DNA from: Limnoperna fortunei
Lineage: Eukaryota; Mollusca; Bivalvia; Mytilida; Modiolidae
DNA: 64,000 nt
Assembly: GCA_944474755.1 (NCBI GenBank)
Contig: OX104124.1
Coordinates: 6,102,437-6,166,436 of the forward strand
Direction of reading: 5' to 3'
The notes beneath the pieces are model-generated. The model saw only the letters and a list, made by a program, of their open reading frames with translations. It ran no database searches and was not told where the DNA came from. The position numbers and the translations under genes were made by a program. Shown piece after piece: positions 11,698-23,353 of the stretch (position 1 is its first letter; the number at the start of each line of letters is the position of its first letter).

Positions 11698-12645
11698 GAT
11701 ATTTGTCAGGCTTCTTCAAATTCTTTTATTAAAACAAAAGTCTGATGTTCGAAGATAATCGGATCCCAGGCGCACAATACGTGCCTATTGTGCGAGTTTG
11801 TTTGAATGTTTTATCTAATCATGTGAGTGGTCTGATTTTATCATTTCGCAGTTCTGTAGAGCTTGTTTATGGAAAAACTGTTTTTTTGTCCGATAAAGGT
11901 TATAGCCGAATTCGTGTTATTGAACTTTTAAATTTAACTCAGAGTTTATACTAAACATAGATGCCTTATTCTGAATCGACAATAATTGACATTTATTTAG
12001 ATTGGTCTCAGTCCTCATTTCTAGTCAAATATGTTAACCTGCAGCATGCAAAAAAGGAAACTAAATTGACAACTTTAAGGTATATTGTCAATATTTGAAT
12101 GGCAATTTCAAGGTAACTATGTCTTTATTTTAACGTTGTGCGCCCCCTTCCCCTCTTTGCGGCAGAACGTAATATCACAATTCCAAAGAAAGTGCGTGAA
12201 GGCTTTACTTTTATAAATGGTAACTCAGTCTTAGTTTTCTACAAACATAATAGATCGCTTGCTTCCACTATATGAGGAGTTAAAATATTTCCATTATTAC
12301 CGGGAAGAACTTTTAGTGGTGAAGTGTCTTGCCAATCTCCGCGCAAAAGGATTCTGGGTACCCTTCGGCAACCGCAAACACCTCTGCCACACATTGGTTA
12401 GCACAATGGGAGATATATCTCATGGCAAGATAAGCTTCGCGTACAAACGCATTATTTTTAGGTAAAACTGTATCAAAAGTGTATAAATAGACAAATGTAA
12501 ATTTTTATAAAATAAAATAATATCTACTGTATTATTTTAGAGATATCATTGTTTGTTTACAAACGTCACGGGCAGACGACAAATGTGGTGTCTTCCTCTC
12601 TATGCAGACGTAGAATATCCGTAGGTGTAAGGCGTTTCGAGAGTG
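11698..12645. other. Non-coding stretch
   Basis: Two short plus-strand open frames (11745-11954, 12259-12465) have no similarity that I recognise and no splice context that argues for exons. Nothing else seen. Confidence 0.3.
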
Positions 12646-12650
12646 TGACC

Positions 12651-12790
12651 GGCTATAATGATATATTTATCAATTATTGACTTTTGACGAGGTCAATACA
12701 GTATATATTCCTAACAGGTCCATATATAGTGTATTGACAGAGTCAAAAGTCCATCATTGTTATATTACATATGTAGACATATTATAGTCT
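12651..12790. mobile_element. Fold-back (palindromic) element, about 140 bp
   Basis: The core arms GACTTTTGAC..GTCAATACA..TATATA (12680-12712) and TATATAGTGTATTGAC..GTCAAAAGTC (12723-12752) are near-perfect inverted repeats around a loop that includes AACAGG. Weaker complementarity extends outward to GGCTATAATG and ATTATAGTC. The form suits a non-autonomous inverted-repeat transposon. No target duplication was identified. Confidence 0.6.
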
Positions 12791-14169
12791 TTTGGGGGTT
12801 GGTTAAAAATTGAGTTATTGTTTTTACGATTTGTTAAGTACATATATCCGGATATAAATAAATTTTGCGAGAATACCGACTTTTGATTGGCTGAAAAATA
12901 TTTTCTATCAGAGGATGGAAAACAAATTTGATCGTCACGGATTATACAATGTGCAAAACGGAAATTTTGTTATCCCTCGATGGAGAAAATATTTTTTGTA
13001 GTTAATCCTTACATAAATTTAGCAACATAGCGTCAATATACTAGGTAAAAATAGAAACATGGCATCAATATGCCAATAAGGCACTTTGATTGCAAAGTAA
13101 AAGAAATACACTAAATATCCTTAAAACCATGTGACTAAAAAATTATCCAATGAAAATGTAAGAATCATAAACCATATGTAATATATATCGTCTTACTCTT
13201 TGCAACTGGTAATCAATCCCGGGCTGTGATACCAATGAATTTACACACTGTTTTATAACAGGTTATCGTTACTCATTATCTACTCATCCTACGAACAGTA
13301 TGGGTCCGAAAGTAAATATCAATGTCAACAGTATTATACAATTAATGACTTTGATATAGGTAATTATCGGGATTTATCATGCAGCCAGAGAAATTGTAAT
13401 ATTCACCGAGCCGCTGAAATCTATCTAGAGATTTATCCAACCCCCCCCCCCCCCCCTTTTTTCCACACCACCTCTATGCAGTTTCGAAAAAGGCAATAAT
13501 ACATTATCTAATTATCTAATTATAATATGGAGTAGGCATTGCCAAAATGCGAGCACAGACAATATAGTCCTTTATTATCAATATATTATGTTCATTTCAT
13601 AATTGACGTTACTTCCTATCACCCTAAAAGTGCCTCTAAATTCCAATAGTCACGTGACGTCTTTCTTTGTAACTGTGACGTCACATGAAGTGTGAAAACA
13701 TGGAGTTTTAAAGATCGATTTAGAGGTAACCTGGTCCCCTGGTGCAATATTTTTCATTGACGCAAGCTTCACTGTCAAATATAACCCCAGGTCACCACCA
13801 GTTTACTACCCGGTTTGATTGGTTGTTTAAAACGCCATGTTTTAGCTAACTTTTCGCGCGTTTCGTTCCGTTGGAAATTTATGTCAGAGTACAATTTAAA
13901 TAAAGTAGCTACCTGCTTCTTGTTTTCCGGCTTTCGAGTTAAACTGACAAATCTCTGTAAGTTATTTCCACATTCGATACATAAATCTATAGATAACGCT
14001 GTCCAAAATAAAAAGGGAAATTCTACTGATTCCCTTTTCCTGGCGAAAGTGAAAAGTGCATCCCTTATGAGAGTGAATTTTTATAATTCTACATATAAAC
14101 CATGAAAGAAATCACAAAATTTGATCTTTTGTCGTATATTTGTATATAAAATGTATGACAGGATAAGAA
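12791..14169. other. Non-coding stretch with a poly-C run
   Basis: Contains a 16-base C homopolymer at 13441-13456 and a cluster of CRE/E-box-like sequences (CACGTGACGTC near 13651, GTGACGTCAC near 13676). A 96-residue open frame at 13815-14105 has no recognised similarity. It follows the CRE-like sites, so a small unknown transcript cannot be excluded. Confidence 0.3.
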
Positions 14170-14540
14170 AAACATGGGAGAAATTTCTCCAATCGGTTTG
14201 ATTTTAACTGTTTAGTATTAAAATCGTGGAAGAAATTTCTTCCATCGTTCTGATGTTAACTCTTTATAAACACAATCATGGGAGAAATTTCTCCCATCTG
14301 TTTGATTGTAACTCGAAGTATTAAAAGCATGGGAGAAATTTCTCCCATTGGTTTGATATTGCAATCATGGGAGAAATTTCTCCCATCAGTTTGATTTTAA
14401 TTTTTAATATTGCAATCATGGGAGAAATTTCCCCCATCGGTTTGAATTTAGCTATTCAGCATTACAATCATGGGAGAAATTTCTCCCATAGGATTGATTG
14501 TAATTTTTATTATATCAATCATAGAAGAAATTTCTCAAAT
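14170..14540. repeat. Palindrome satellite: eight units with a 20-bp perfect dyad
   Basis: Eight units of about 40-55 bp each contain ATGGGAGAAATTTCTCCCAT or a variant, followed by a more variable spacer (often GTTTGATTTTAA and AATATTGC). Unit 2 has changes in both arms (TGGAAGAAATTTCTTCCA) that keep the palindrome. The last unit is decayed (ATAGAAGAAATTTCTCAAAT). The centre AGAAATTTCT has the nGAAnnTTCn pattern of heat-shock elements. It is followed closely by a different satellite of about 160 bp. Confidence 0.85.
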
Positions 14541-14631
14541 AGGTTCCTTCAAGATTTTACACTGTATACTCCATGTTGTTTATTTTCTGAAAAATAAAAG
14601 AGATGCAATGTTTTTAAAATGTTTGATAAAA

Positions 14632-15185
14632 TTTCAGTATTGTATCATTTATCTTTGCCGAGGAAAATGTGACCGTGAAAATGCATTAGTTATATGGACG
14701 GCTAAAAGTCGACGAAGTCGGTTAACAAGAAGGAGTCTGAAAGGTCTGAAAATAAATACCATAAAATGGCATGATGATACAAGGATACTGACAAAATTTA
14801 AGTATTGCATCATTTGTGAGAAAAATGTGATGGAAAATAAATTGTTGATATGATCGGCTGAAAATTGACGAAGTTGGTAACAGGAAATCTGAATGGTAGA
14901 GGTCTGAAAATGGACCGCACAATTATGTCATGATCATAAAAAGCTAATTACAAATTTCAGTATTCTATCATTGATCATTGCTGAGAAAAATGTGACGGAA
15001 AATAGTTACGGACGGCTGAAATTTGACTAAGTCGTTTAAGAGGTAGTAAAATTCGGAAAAGTCTGAAAATAAATCCCATAATATGGCATGATCATACAAG
15101 GCCACTGACAAAATTTCATTATGGTATCACTTACCATTGTTGAGAAAATGTGACTGAAAATGCTCACCGTAACACTGACACAGAC
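14632..15185. repeat. Satellite of about 160 bp, 3.5 copies
   Basis: Recurring start points CAGTATTGTATCATT (14635), AAGTATTGCATCATT (14800), CAGTATTCTATCATT (14957) and CATTATGGTATCACTT (15117) give a period of 157-165 bp. Each copy then has GAGAAAA(T)GTGAC, GGACGGCTGAAA, GACGAAGTCGGT, GTCTGAAAATAAAT and GGCATGATCATACAAGG. Short open frames across it only reflect the repetition. Confidence 0.8.
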
Positions 15186-15603
15186 CGAAAAATATACCTT
15201 TATCCCCTTCAAGGGATGTAGAGTGTTCAAACAAATTTTAACTATTGGATTAAAAATAAGTATTAGCATAAGCTGTTAAACTGATTGCATACATTAACAA
15301 ATTCTCAATTAGGTAGGAACACTAATAACTAATATATAAATGTTGTAACTTGACTCACCAAAATTATGATGCGCTTTCCTTGTACTACGCTAGACCAAAC
15401 ATTTGACAGCGAGATGATTTTGCTTCTGTCTGTTATTGTCACCCGCGTTTTGCAATTACAATCTGTAGGTAAATATAGCAATACAGATTTAGATGTTATC
15501 AACATTTTCCTACATTAAATTTCAAAACTCGTTTCTTCTCAGTTTGTCCTATAATCTGAATAATTGTTCCACTGAGAATTCCTCGCGTAAGGAAACACAA
15601 TTC
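15186..15603. other. Non-coding stretch
   Basis: AT-rich sequence without recognisable features. Confidence 0.35.
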
Positions 15604-16265
15604 TAATATGACGTCCTGCGTTAGCTATGTAAACAAAGCCGTGTCAAAATTCCCATAAGTTTAGTTCGCACATGTGTAAGCTGTTTGTTTTGTTTTAATG
15701 TAAAAACTGACTTAAAAATTCATTTTTTTGTTGTTATCCATAATTATCGTTATTATTAATAATGCAGTTATTTTTAGTCTGAATTTCTGAGATTTATATG
15801 ATTTAAACTACCCCGATACATTATTTTTTTTTAACAATTCTACATTCCAATTAATATGACGTCACAATTAGAATTCCGATGTCATGTTACGCTCAAATGA
15901 AAATTCCAAACTGGAAAAAATGTAATTCCGTTAAGATTTCTCGCTATTTTTGTTTAAAAGGTACGTATATTCAATAAAATAACGAGAATATATGTTTATG
16001 TCAATTTTATTTGCTGTAACATTCTGTTTTGGGATATATCTTATTGAAAGCGTCCTCTTAGAGCCGCTTCGAAATTTTAAAACAATTGTTAGACATATTA
16101 GAATCGAAATAGATTATTGCAATTGGGCTCTATGCGAATTAGAACATGGTCAGACCTTATAATATTTGTCCTCATTTTATACCTCGCTTTCGATGGGTAT
16201 AAAATATTGACAAATATAAGGTCTGACAATTTCGCATAGAGCCCGCTCGCAAAAATCTATTTCTT
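15604..16265. mobile_element. Fold-back MITE-like element (copy A)
   Basis: The segment from about 15854 (TGACGTCACAATTAGAATTCCG) to 16265 is homologous to 29240-29674. Its right end is a long inverted repeat. AAATAGATTATTGC..GGCTCTATGCGAATTAGAACATGGTC..TTATAC at 16107-16180 pairs with GTATAAAATATTGACAAATA..GCATAGAGCC..AAAATCTATTT at 16198-16263. The left boundary is less certain; it may start at TAATATGACGTCCT (about 15606). No transposase is encoded, so it is non-autonomous. Confidence 0.7.
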
Positions 16266-18045
16266 AAATTTACATGATTCACAATTATTCATCTGTACTA
16301 TTCGTTAAATAACTGAAAAGAATTAAAACGGTAGTAATCAAAAATCGCTTGCTGTTAAATATCAACATGAACTGTACATATTTTAACAATTTAATCGATA
16401 CGTTCTAATGAAGGGAAAGATTGCAATTAACACTTTCCCACGAGGTCAGTAGACTATAGTATTAAAGTTTTATTACCGCTTTGATGATGATTTTTATTTA
16501 ATGTTCATAGTTCAATGCTATAGGGTCATCGTGGCGATGACGTTTTCTGTGCGAAATTTAATGCCCTGAAATTTAGTATACTGCAACAGCAGTAATGATA
16601 ATACGAATATTTCGTTCATGAATCGAATGAATATTAATGTTCGAAATGACCAGAACAAGTAATAGACAACCATATAAATTAATTAGCAGTAAAACTTTCT
16701 TTGTCTAGTATTCATATCAATGATGTAACAATCTATTCCATTGGATGAATTGCAGTCAGTATTTGTAAGCTACAGTTGCAGTTACAGCTGTAACGGTGAT
16801 ACAGCCTGCTCAAAAAGATTATTCGAGTTTCCATGTACCACAAAAACATGCATGTACATGTATAGAAAAGTTCACTTTGTGAACTATTAAACTTTTTTGT
16901 TTTCTAATGTGTTCAATATAAGTAAAACTAACTTGCTTGTATGACCATATCAGAAATACGGTCATACACACAAGTTACTATTGCACAAATAAACTGTACA
17001 TTTCTTTATTACTCGTATGATATATCATAAATCAAACTGTACATATACATGCGTATGCGTCAAAACATACCTTCGATATTCATCTATAAAATACGACAAT
17101 TTGGTTTCCGTTCTCTGCCAAGTCATCAGAAATTGTCCGGATGAAATGTTGCTTTATCTCTCGTTTTGAAAAAAACAACTGTCGTTGACGGACTGGACAA
17201 ATTAGGTCAGGCGCTTTTATAGCATTCACATAGAATTCCTTGATTAAATAACTAGCATTTGACCAATGCGATCGTTCTCTTCCTCCTGTATTGTGCATTA
17301 TTTTGAAAATGCTTTATGTTTCCTGGTTCCATCTTAAACTCGGTGCACATATTACGTTTAAAAAGAACCTTTATATAAAGAGATGAATCAAACACAAATC
17401 TCTTCATTTAAATCAACGTTTAAAGACAGCACATTGAAATGAAATGCACAGAAAAAACACAACAAGAGTGCAACTTTTTAAATTATAGATTTTATATTTA
17501 CGGCCATTATGCACGTACACTTTCTTTTGTAGGAAATTTGTGGTAATCTTTATGTCACGGGGTAGCTACTGGATTTTAATTTCATCAACACTAATGTTCC
17601 TATATGCATATTTATTATATAAATATTTCCAATATAATAATTAATAATACACGTCCATTCACTTTCATTCTATTTTCATATCGAGGTACCTCAACTTTCA
17701 CTGAACTTGCAAACACATAAAATTAAGGCATGACATTATTTATTTTTGACTGCGGCAGAAAGATGACCAGGTGGTAGACAAAAACCAAATATTCTAATGA
17801 TGTGTCTGACACGCCACGGGTCATTTAAACTTTAATTGATAGATACTGTCCGTTATTCTTATCAACCAATTACTAATTATTGGGTTCATGACTTTTGTAA
17901 TAATTATGAACAATTAAAATTATGTGATTTAACGTTTGCATTGCCAGCTATTAGTTTTTCTTAATAATATTGACTATTGTGTGTCGTGGACTTAAATATA
18001 GTTAATCATATCCGATTTAAAATATCATGTTTACGTGATTCTAAA
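16266..18045. other. Non-coding AT-rich stretch
   Basis: No exon seen. A 72-residue minus-strand open frame (17080-17298) has no known similarity. A short direct/inverted motif around 16935-16975 (TGACCATATCAGAAATACGGTCA) forms a small dyad. Confidence 0.35.
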
Positions 18046-18073
18046 GGGGGGGGGAGTGTGTGTGTGTGTGTGT
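18046..18073. repeat. (G)n(TG)n simple repeat
   Basis: A short run of G is followed directly by about eleven TG dinucleotides. Confidence 0.95.
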
Positions 18074-21000
18074 AAAAAAATAAGCAGAAAAAATTGTACT
18101 TCTGTACGGCAATAACGTGTATTACATACTTCTAAATAACACTCATCTTATTTTCGCATATGAATTTTAGGATTATAATTAACATTACAGATTCAATGAT
18201 TCTATATTTGGGAATAAATAGGCAATATGTGTTTTTAATATCAAGACTTTGTCTGGCTGAAAAATTTACTGTTCCGTATTTTATACATATTTCTAGAATA
18301 AATAAAATATTTAAACTAATATAACTCAATATTTAAAGAAAAATTTAATCGTATACATTTAAAAACAATCTCATTTAATTTGTAATGTACTTCAGTTCAA
18401 GAATATCATATGCGGTCTTTTGTCAATTTTGATTTTATTTTGTAAAGATGGAACTTTAACTTGTATTTTAAGTTTTTAAAGCCAAAGATGTTCAATATTT
18501 AATGAACGAATCAATATCTTGTGCCTTCTTTATTGTAAAGAAATGTATTTTTTAATTTTTATTTCTTTTTGTAATTTTTTCTTTAAATTTAACTTCATGA
18601 AGATATGCACTACTTTTATTTCACGAGTGTGTAAAATGAAACAAAAACTCAAATTATAAAACTACATGTAGCCTTGCCAATATTTTAAACATAAAACAAA
18701 AAAATGTATTTAATCAGAAAAGAAATATTTTTCGATGGTTTAAGATAGCAAATAAATAAAAAATGGATATGCATGTAATGAATGTATTTTTAAATGTCTT
18801 AAAGGCAGTTCTCCTATGTCCATCTGCGATTTATAACGCTTCTTTTGCAACCTGATGACAAATCTGTTAAATGTTGACCCCTAGTTCGTACCCGCTAAGG
18901 GATAATAAAAACGATCATACTAGTTTTAATTGGCTTGCACAAAATCACAAAAATTACTTATGAGACTCTATATGATGGTTTTCTTTACGTAATAAAATAA
19001 GTAACCTCAAGCATGTTAAGAAATATATTATTATATTATTCGATAGTATACTAACGCAATATTTTTTTGATTTTAAAGGCGATTATTTAACGCCTATTTA
19101 TCAAATCGGGGGAGCAAGTAAAAAACTTAATTTTAGTTAGATTGAAAGACTTATTTTTTTTTTTCATTTCTGATCAAATTGCCAAAAAGTGGTCCAAAAC
19201 CAAATTGTGTTTCCGTGAAGTAAGGATACTATATCCAGATTTTTTTTGGGGTGGGGGTGGGGAGGGGGTAGGTGGGACTGCGCCGTGTGTGTCCACAACC
19301 AATTAACCATAGCTAGTAGTGGATTTATAGTTCTTTGTGGGATGCTATTCAACTATTGTATAAATGGCAAACAGCTAATTAAATGTTGTACGGGACAGGC
19401 GCATACTTTCCGATTGTCTAGCTCATCCTATACATGTTTGATTTGGTTAAAAAGACAATAGAAAAGAGTAATTTAGTTTAAATTGAAGTGTGCAACCACT
19501 GTAATTGCGTTGTCGACGTCGTGATGCAAGGTGCGGGTCAGGGAACGGACGTCGTGGCATCACCTGGAACTCCACAAACGATTTCTGATCATGCATGTAC
19601 ATGAAAAAAAAACTAAATATCTCGGGCTGTTTCCGTGGCTGTCTGAAATCGGCTACAGCGATAGACAAAATGCATGCGGCAATCTTGACGTCGTGATGTA
19701 ACGCGCTGAAGTATGCTCCTGAAACGATCAGCTACTTTTACCTGTAGCTCTAAGATGGACGAGCAAGCGATCAACCGTTGACTTATGAACTCCATATTGC
19801 TGTGCGATGAGAATTTGCTATTGACCCTTAAAACTCAGACGCACCACATAAAACGCGGAAAAATTATTCATTAAACAACGAAAAGAATCAATTAGGGTAT
19901 AACATGAAAAAAACGTATTTCCCAGTCAAAGAAATTCTGTCCAGTATAACTTTATAAAGCGATCATTAGAAGCGCGAACATGAGGTTCATATTGATCAGA
20001 CTATTGCCTTTTGATAAATAATAATGTTTAATTCATTTATAATTTTCTAATATATGTTTTGTTTATGTATGAATATTTTGTTGTGTATGTGTATGTGTAT
20101 GTGTTGCTAAATCCAGGGTTTTTTATATGCAATAAATATTATTATTATTGTATAAAACCCCGAATGCATGTCAATCACATCCAGATCTTCTCCATAAAGA
20201 GTTTAGTGGCTTTTTGTACCCCGTCGTTGTTTTTTGCCGTTTTAAACTTTTTGGTGAAATCAAATGAAATAAACATGTTAAAGAGTTAAATCGATGAAAT
20301 CACATGTTGATGCACACTATATATAATTTATCAAAACTGAATTCATCTATAATCCCATTTTAAAGGTCACACATGTTCCCGGAGCCCTGTGTCATTAAAC
20401 AGCATCTATGCAATACAGAACGTAATGTAAGGTTTTGGAAAATTGTAAAACGAAAACAAATCTCCTTATCATATAGCATGAAATACAAATACAGAACTAT
20501 GTGTATGAACAACATGTGTTTTCCTTCCAAATATCATTACAATACGTATTCTAGTTTGTAACTTCAATACACGGGCTAGAGAGTTTGTTTTAGTTATATG
20601 ATTGATATAAATGTATGTTGAGGTCAACGCTTGAAAAGCGAATACAAAAAACTAGTAATACTATGTTGGAATGCCAGCACAAATTCGCCCAAAATCCCAA
20701 AATCTCATGGAATGTATTTCATTGAAATCGGTATAAATTTAATTATGCCATGGAAAAACAAATCGTTGAAATCGGACAAAGTTGGCTGGTAAATGACAGC
20801 GTTTACAAAATGGCTGCTTTTGCATCAATGGTTTTACTCCAAAATGTTCGGGATAGTCAACCGTATCAGTATACCAATTTCTACCATTTTTTTTATTTAC
20901 AGAGATCTGAGAAATGTCATTCTATTTTTAGCGACGACTTTTTTTTAAATGGCAAATTGTTTTAGTTCATTGCACAACTTCAGGTCAGCACCAACATACT

Positions 21001-21329
21001 CACAAAGCTTCTTGTTTGTTGATCAGACATTACATCTGTAAGAAAAAGGTGTGGACAAGATTGATGGGTAAAGAAAAAATAAAGAGTAAGAACCAGTGCT
21101 GATTGTGATTGCAAGCAAGACACAAAAATTCCCCTCCCGTCTACAAACATAGTCTGTCATATGACAATCTTAGTTTGTGCATTTAAATCTACCTACATAT
21201 AAAACATTTCGTTTAAATTGACAAAGCTGACATTAGGGGGGTTGGGGACGATTTTTTTTACAAAATAGCGGTGTTTGCGTCCAATTTTTTTCGGCGAAAA
21301 TGCTCAGGATAATCAACTGTATCAATTTA
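18074..21329. other. Non-coding stretch
   Basis: Mostly AT-rich. Around 19490-19800 the GC content rises and two overlapping minus-strand frames are open (60 and 73 residues, including 'KVADRFRSILQRVTSRRQD'). GACGTCGTGATG occurs twice (about 19513 and 19688). I do not recognise a protein there. A G-rich run sits at 19247-19275 and (GTATGT)n near 20085. From about 20660 the sequence resembles a degenerate repeat (ATTTCTACCATT, AAATGGCTGC) that continues after the SINE at 21344. Confidence 0.3.
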
Positions 21330-21343
21330 CCAATTTCTATTGA
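21330..21343. repeat. 14-bp target-site duplication, left copy
   Basis: CCAATTTCTATTGA here is repeated exactly at 21717-21730, directly after the SINE-like insertion. This marks a retroposed insertion. Confidence 0.85.
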
Positions 21344-21716
21344 TTGATTGATTGGATGTTTGCTTTACGTCCAGCGAGCAGTATTTCAGCTATATTCAGG
21401 ACGGGAACAAGTAAACAAACAATTAATCAATGGAAAAAGAGGTGGGATGGGACACCCGGAACAAAGATTTGACTGCCACTGGAAAAGTATGGAGTATTGG
21501 GTAGGGTCGGAGAATTTAGCCTTTGGTAGCGGCTACAACGAGCCTACTCTTTTTCGAAATCTACAAAAGGGGTCTTTTTCGTGCAAGGAGCATGGCACTC
21601 TCCAAACACGTTACCCACTATGGTCCCAACGAGAGGGTCTCCACTATCCGCCACCCGGGTACGCGCTGGGCTGCTCTGTGGGTCGAGCACTGGGAACCAT
21701 CCCAGTATGGTCCCAG
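21344..21716 (-). mobile_element. SINE-like retroposon of a second family, 14-bp TSD
   Basis: A 373-bp insertion flanked by exact 14-bp duplications. On the minus strand it ends with ATATAGCTGAAATACTGCTC..GGACGTAAAGCAAAC followed by CCAATCAATCAA, a conserved tail also found (as ATATAGCTGAAAAATTGCTG..GTGTTAAAC) in the tRNA-derived SINEs of this window. The body (CCCACAGAGCAGCCCAGCGC, ACCCGGGTGGCGGATAGTGG) is unrelated to that family. A shared tail suggests mobilisation by the same LINE partner. The overlapping open frames are not genes. Confidence 0.8.
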
Positions 21717-21730
21717 CCAATTTCTATTGA

Positions 21731-22452
21731 AATCACTTCAGCCATTCCCGAGATCTGACAAACTGCTCTTTTCTCAACTAGACAGATCTCTCGACTTGTT
21801 CTACAAAAATCCCGGCCAAACTCAATTACCAGAAAGATGAAAAAACTATTTATGATCTCATGGATCGTGAGTGGCTCCCAAACGACCCGGTGGACCCTCC
21901 AGCTCAGACATCCATTCGCTGCATCTTTATCTACATGGAAACCGAGTTTCGGGCAAATTGCATGCAGCATTTTTCAATATAGGTGGCCATCTTTGATACA
22001 AAATGGCGGCAATAGAAATTCAATATGCATGTAAGTGTTCTGCAAATCATATTCTACTCATATACCAATTTTAATTGAAAATTCATATATATTTTTTTTT
22101 TTTCATTTTCAAAATTGCCGTCATTTCAAGATGGTAGCCATTATCAAATTCTCATTTTCAGACGGCCGCCATAATTTAATTATTATTTTTATGACCATTC
22201 GCGTCAGCATAAGCTACCTGAAAAACCAAGTTTCGTGCAAATCGGGTCACTTTGGATATTTTGGCGACCATCTTGGATTCAAAATCACCGCCATAGAAAT
22301 TCAACACGTGCCTCATATGGTGCGGTATAACATACTCCACTTATATACCAACTTTTATTAAAATCCATACTCTTTTGGATATTTTTCATTTTCAAAACGA
22401 AGCGGCCACTTGAGATGGTCGCCATCATCGAATTTAAACTTTTATGACTAAC
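21731..22452. repeat. Degenerate satellite with 'ggcggccatt' blocks
   Basis: Imperfect repeats of about 165-260 bp contain CGGC(G/C)GCCAT or ATGGTCGCCAT, then TATACCAA(T/C)TTTTATT, then ATTTTTCATTTTCAAAA (for example near 22060-22150 and 22330-22425). The SINEs at 21344 and 22466 inserted into this material. Noncoding. Confidence 0.5.
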
Positions 22453-22465
22453 ATCATTCGCAACA

Positions 22466-22724
22466 GGGGCATGCAGTGCCGAGTGGTTAAGGTAGTTCGT
22501 CTACTATTGATCACATGGTCTGTCAATACTGAGATTGCGGGTTCAAGTCTCACTGCACTCCAATCTTTATTGACAAGGAATGCCAGTTTTCCTACCGCAG
22601 GTCGGGAGTTTTCTCCGGGTACTCTGGGTTCCACCCTAAAAAAAACTGGACGCTATGATATAGCTGAAAAATTGCTGAAAGTGGTGTTAAACATCATTCA
22701 TTCAAACAAACAAATAAAAAACAA
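22466..22724 (+). mobile_element. tRNA-derived SINE (copy 3, full length, 13-bp TSD)
   Basis: 259 bp. The head GGGGCATGCAGTGCCGAGTGGTTAAGG holds an A-box-like TGCCGAGTGG. The B box GGTTCAAGTCTC follows about 55 bp later. The body includes TTGACAAGGAATGCCAGTTT and CTCCGGGTACTCTGG, and the tail is GATATAGCTGAAAAATTGCTG, GTGTTAAAC and (CAAA)n. ATCATTCGCAACA occurs exactly on both sides (22453-22465 and 22725-22737), so the boundaries are firm. Confidence 0.92.
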
Positions 22725-22737
22725 ATCATTCGCAACA

Positions 22738-23043
22738 TATCATTTTTGATAAAAACCGTTCGTGCAAAATCCATTGACTTTTGGATTTTTAAGGAATTTT
22801 TTTCATTATCAAAATTTTTTAATTAGCATGCATTATTCAAGTTGGTGAAGTTTCATATCGATCCAATGTACGGTCTCTCAGAAAATGGTCGGACAAAATA
22901 TGTGGAAGAAAAAAAAATAATATGAAAACGAAGCATCGCAAAAACAATATGTCTCCGCAAACTTAGTTTTGGAGCGATAATAATACGAAACTGGGTAAAA
23001 ACAATAACTCCTCCGACAAGTCGTGGTTGGTGACTTAATAAAT
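22738..23043. other. Non-coding stretch
   Basis: Continuation of the degenerate satellite-like sequence. No gene seen. Confidence 0.35.
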
Positions 23044-23048
23044 ATAAG

Positions 23049-23348
23049 CAGTGGCGGATCCAGAGGGGGGGTCCAGGGGGTCCGGACCCCCCCCCCCCTT
23101 TCGTTTTGACAAACATGGGGTCTGGACCCCTACTTTTGTGTCGGCAGTTTTATAAATGTTTATTTTTCGACGGCTTAGGTGTCAGGAAATCGTCAGAATG
23201 CAGGATTTTACACCATTTCGTTCAGAGCTTCTGGGGGCCTAAGCGGCCCCCAGACCCCCTGCCGTAATACGACCTCTGCGAGGTCGGCATGGTGGCCATG
23301 ACAAATTTGGACCCCCCCCCCTTTCATTTGAGGCTGCATCCGCCCCTG
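23049..23348. mobile_element. Non-autonomous DNA element with 5-bp TSD
   Basis: A 300-bp element with imperfect terminal inverted repeats. The left end is CAGTGGCGGATCCAGAG; the right end read inverted is CAGGGGCGGATGCAGCC. ATAAG is duplicated at 23044-23048 and 23349-23353. Internal G- and C-runs (GGGGGGTCC, GGACCCC) near both ends extend the inverted symmetry. No transposase is present, and the superfamily is not assigned. Confidence 0.8.
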
Positions 23349-23353
23349 ATAAG

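Noticed and set aside
21348..21970. Overlapping open frames of 105-136 residues on both strands
   Set aside because: They lie within a SINE-like insertion with a 14-bp target duplication and its flanking satellite.
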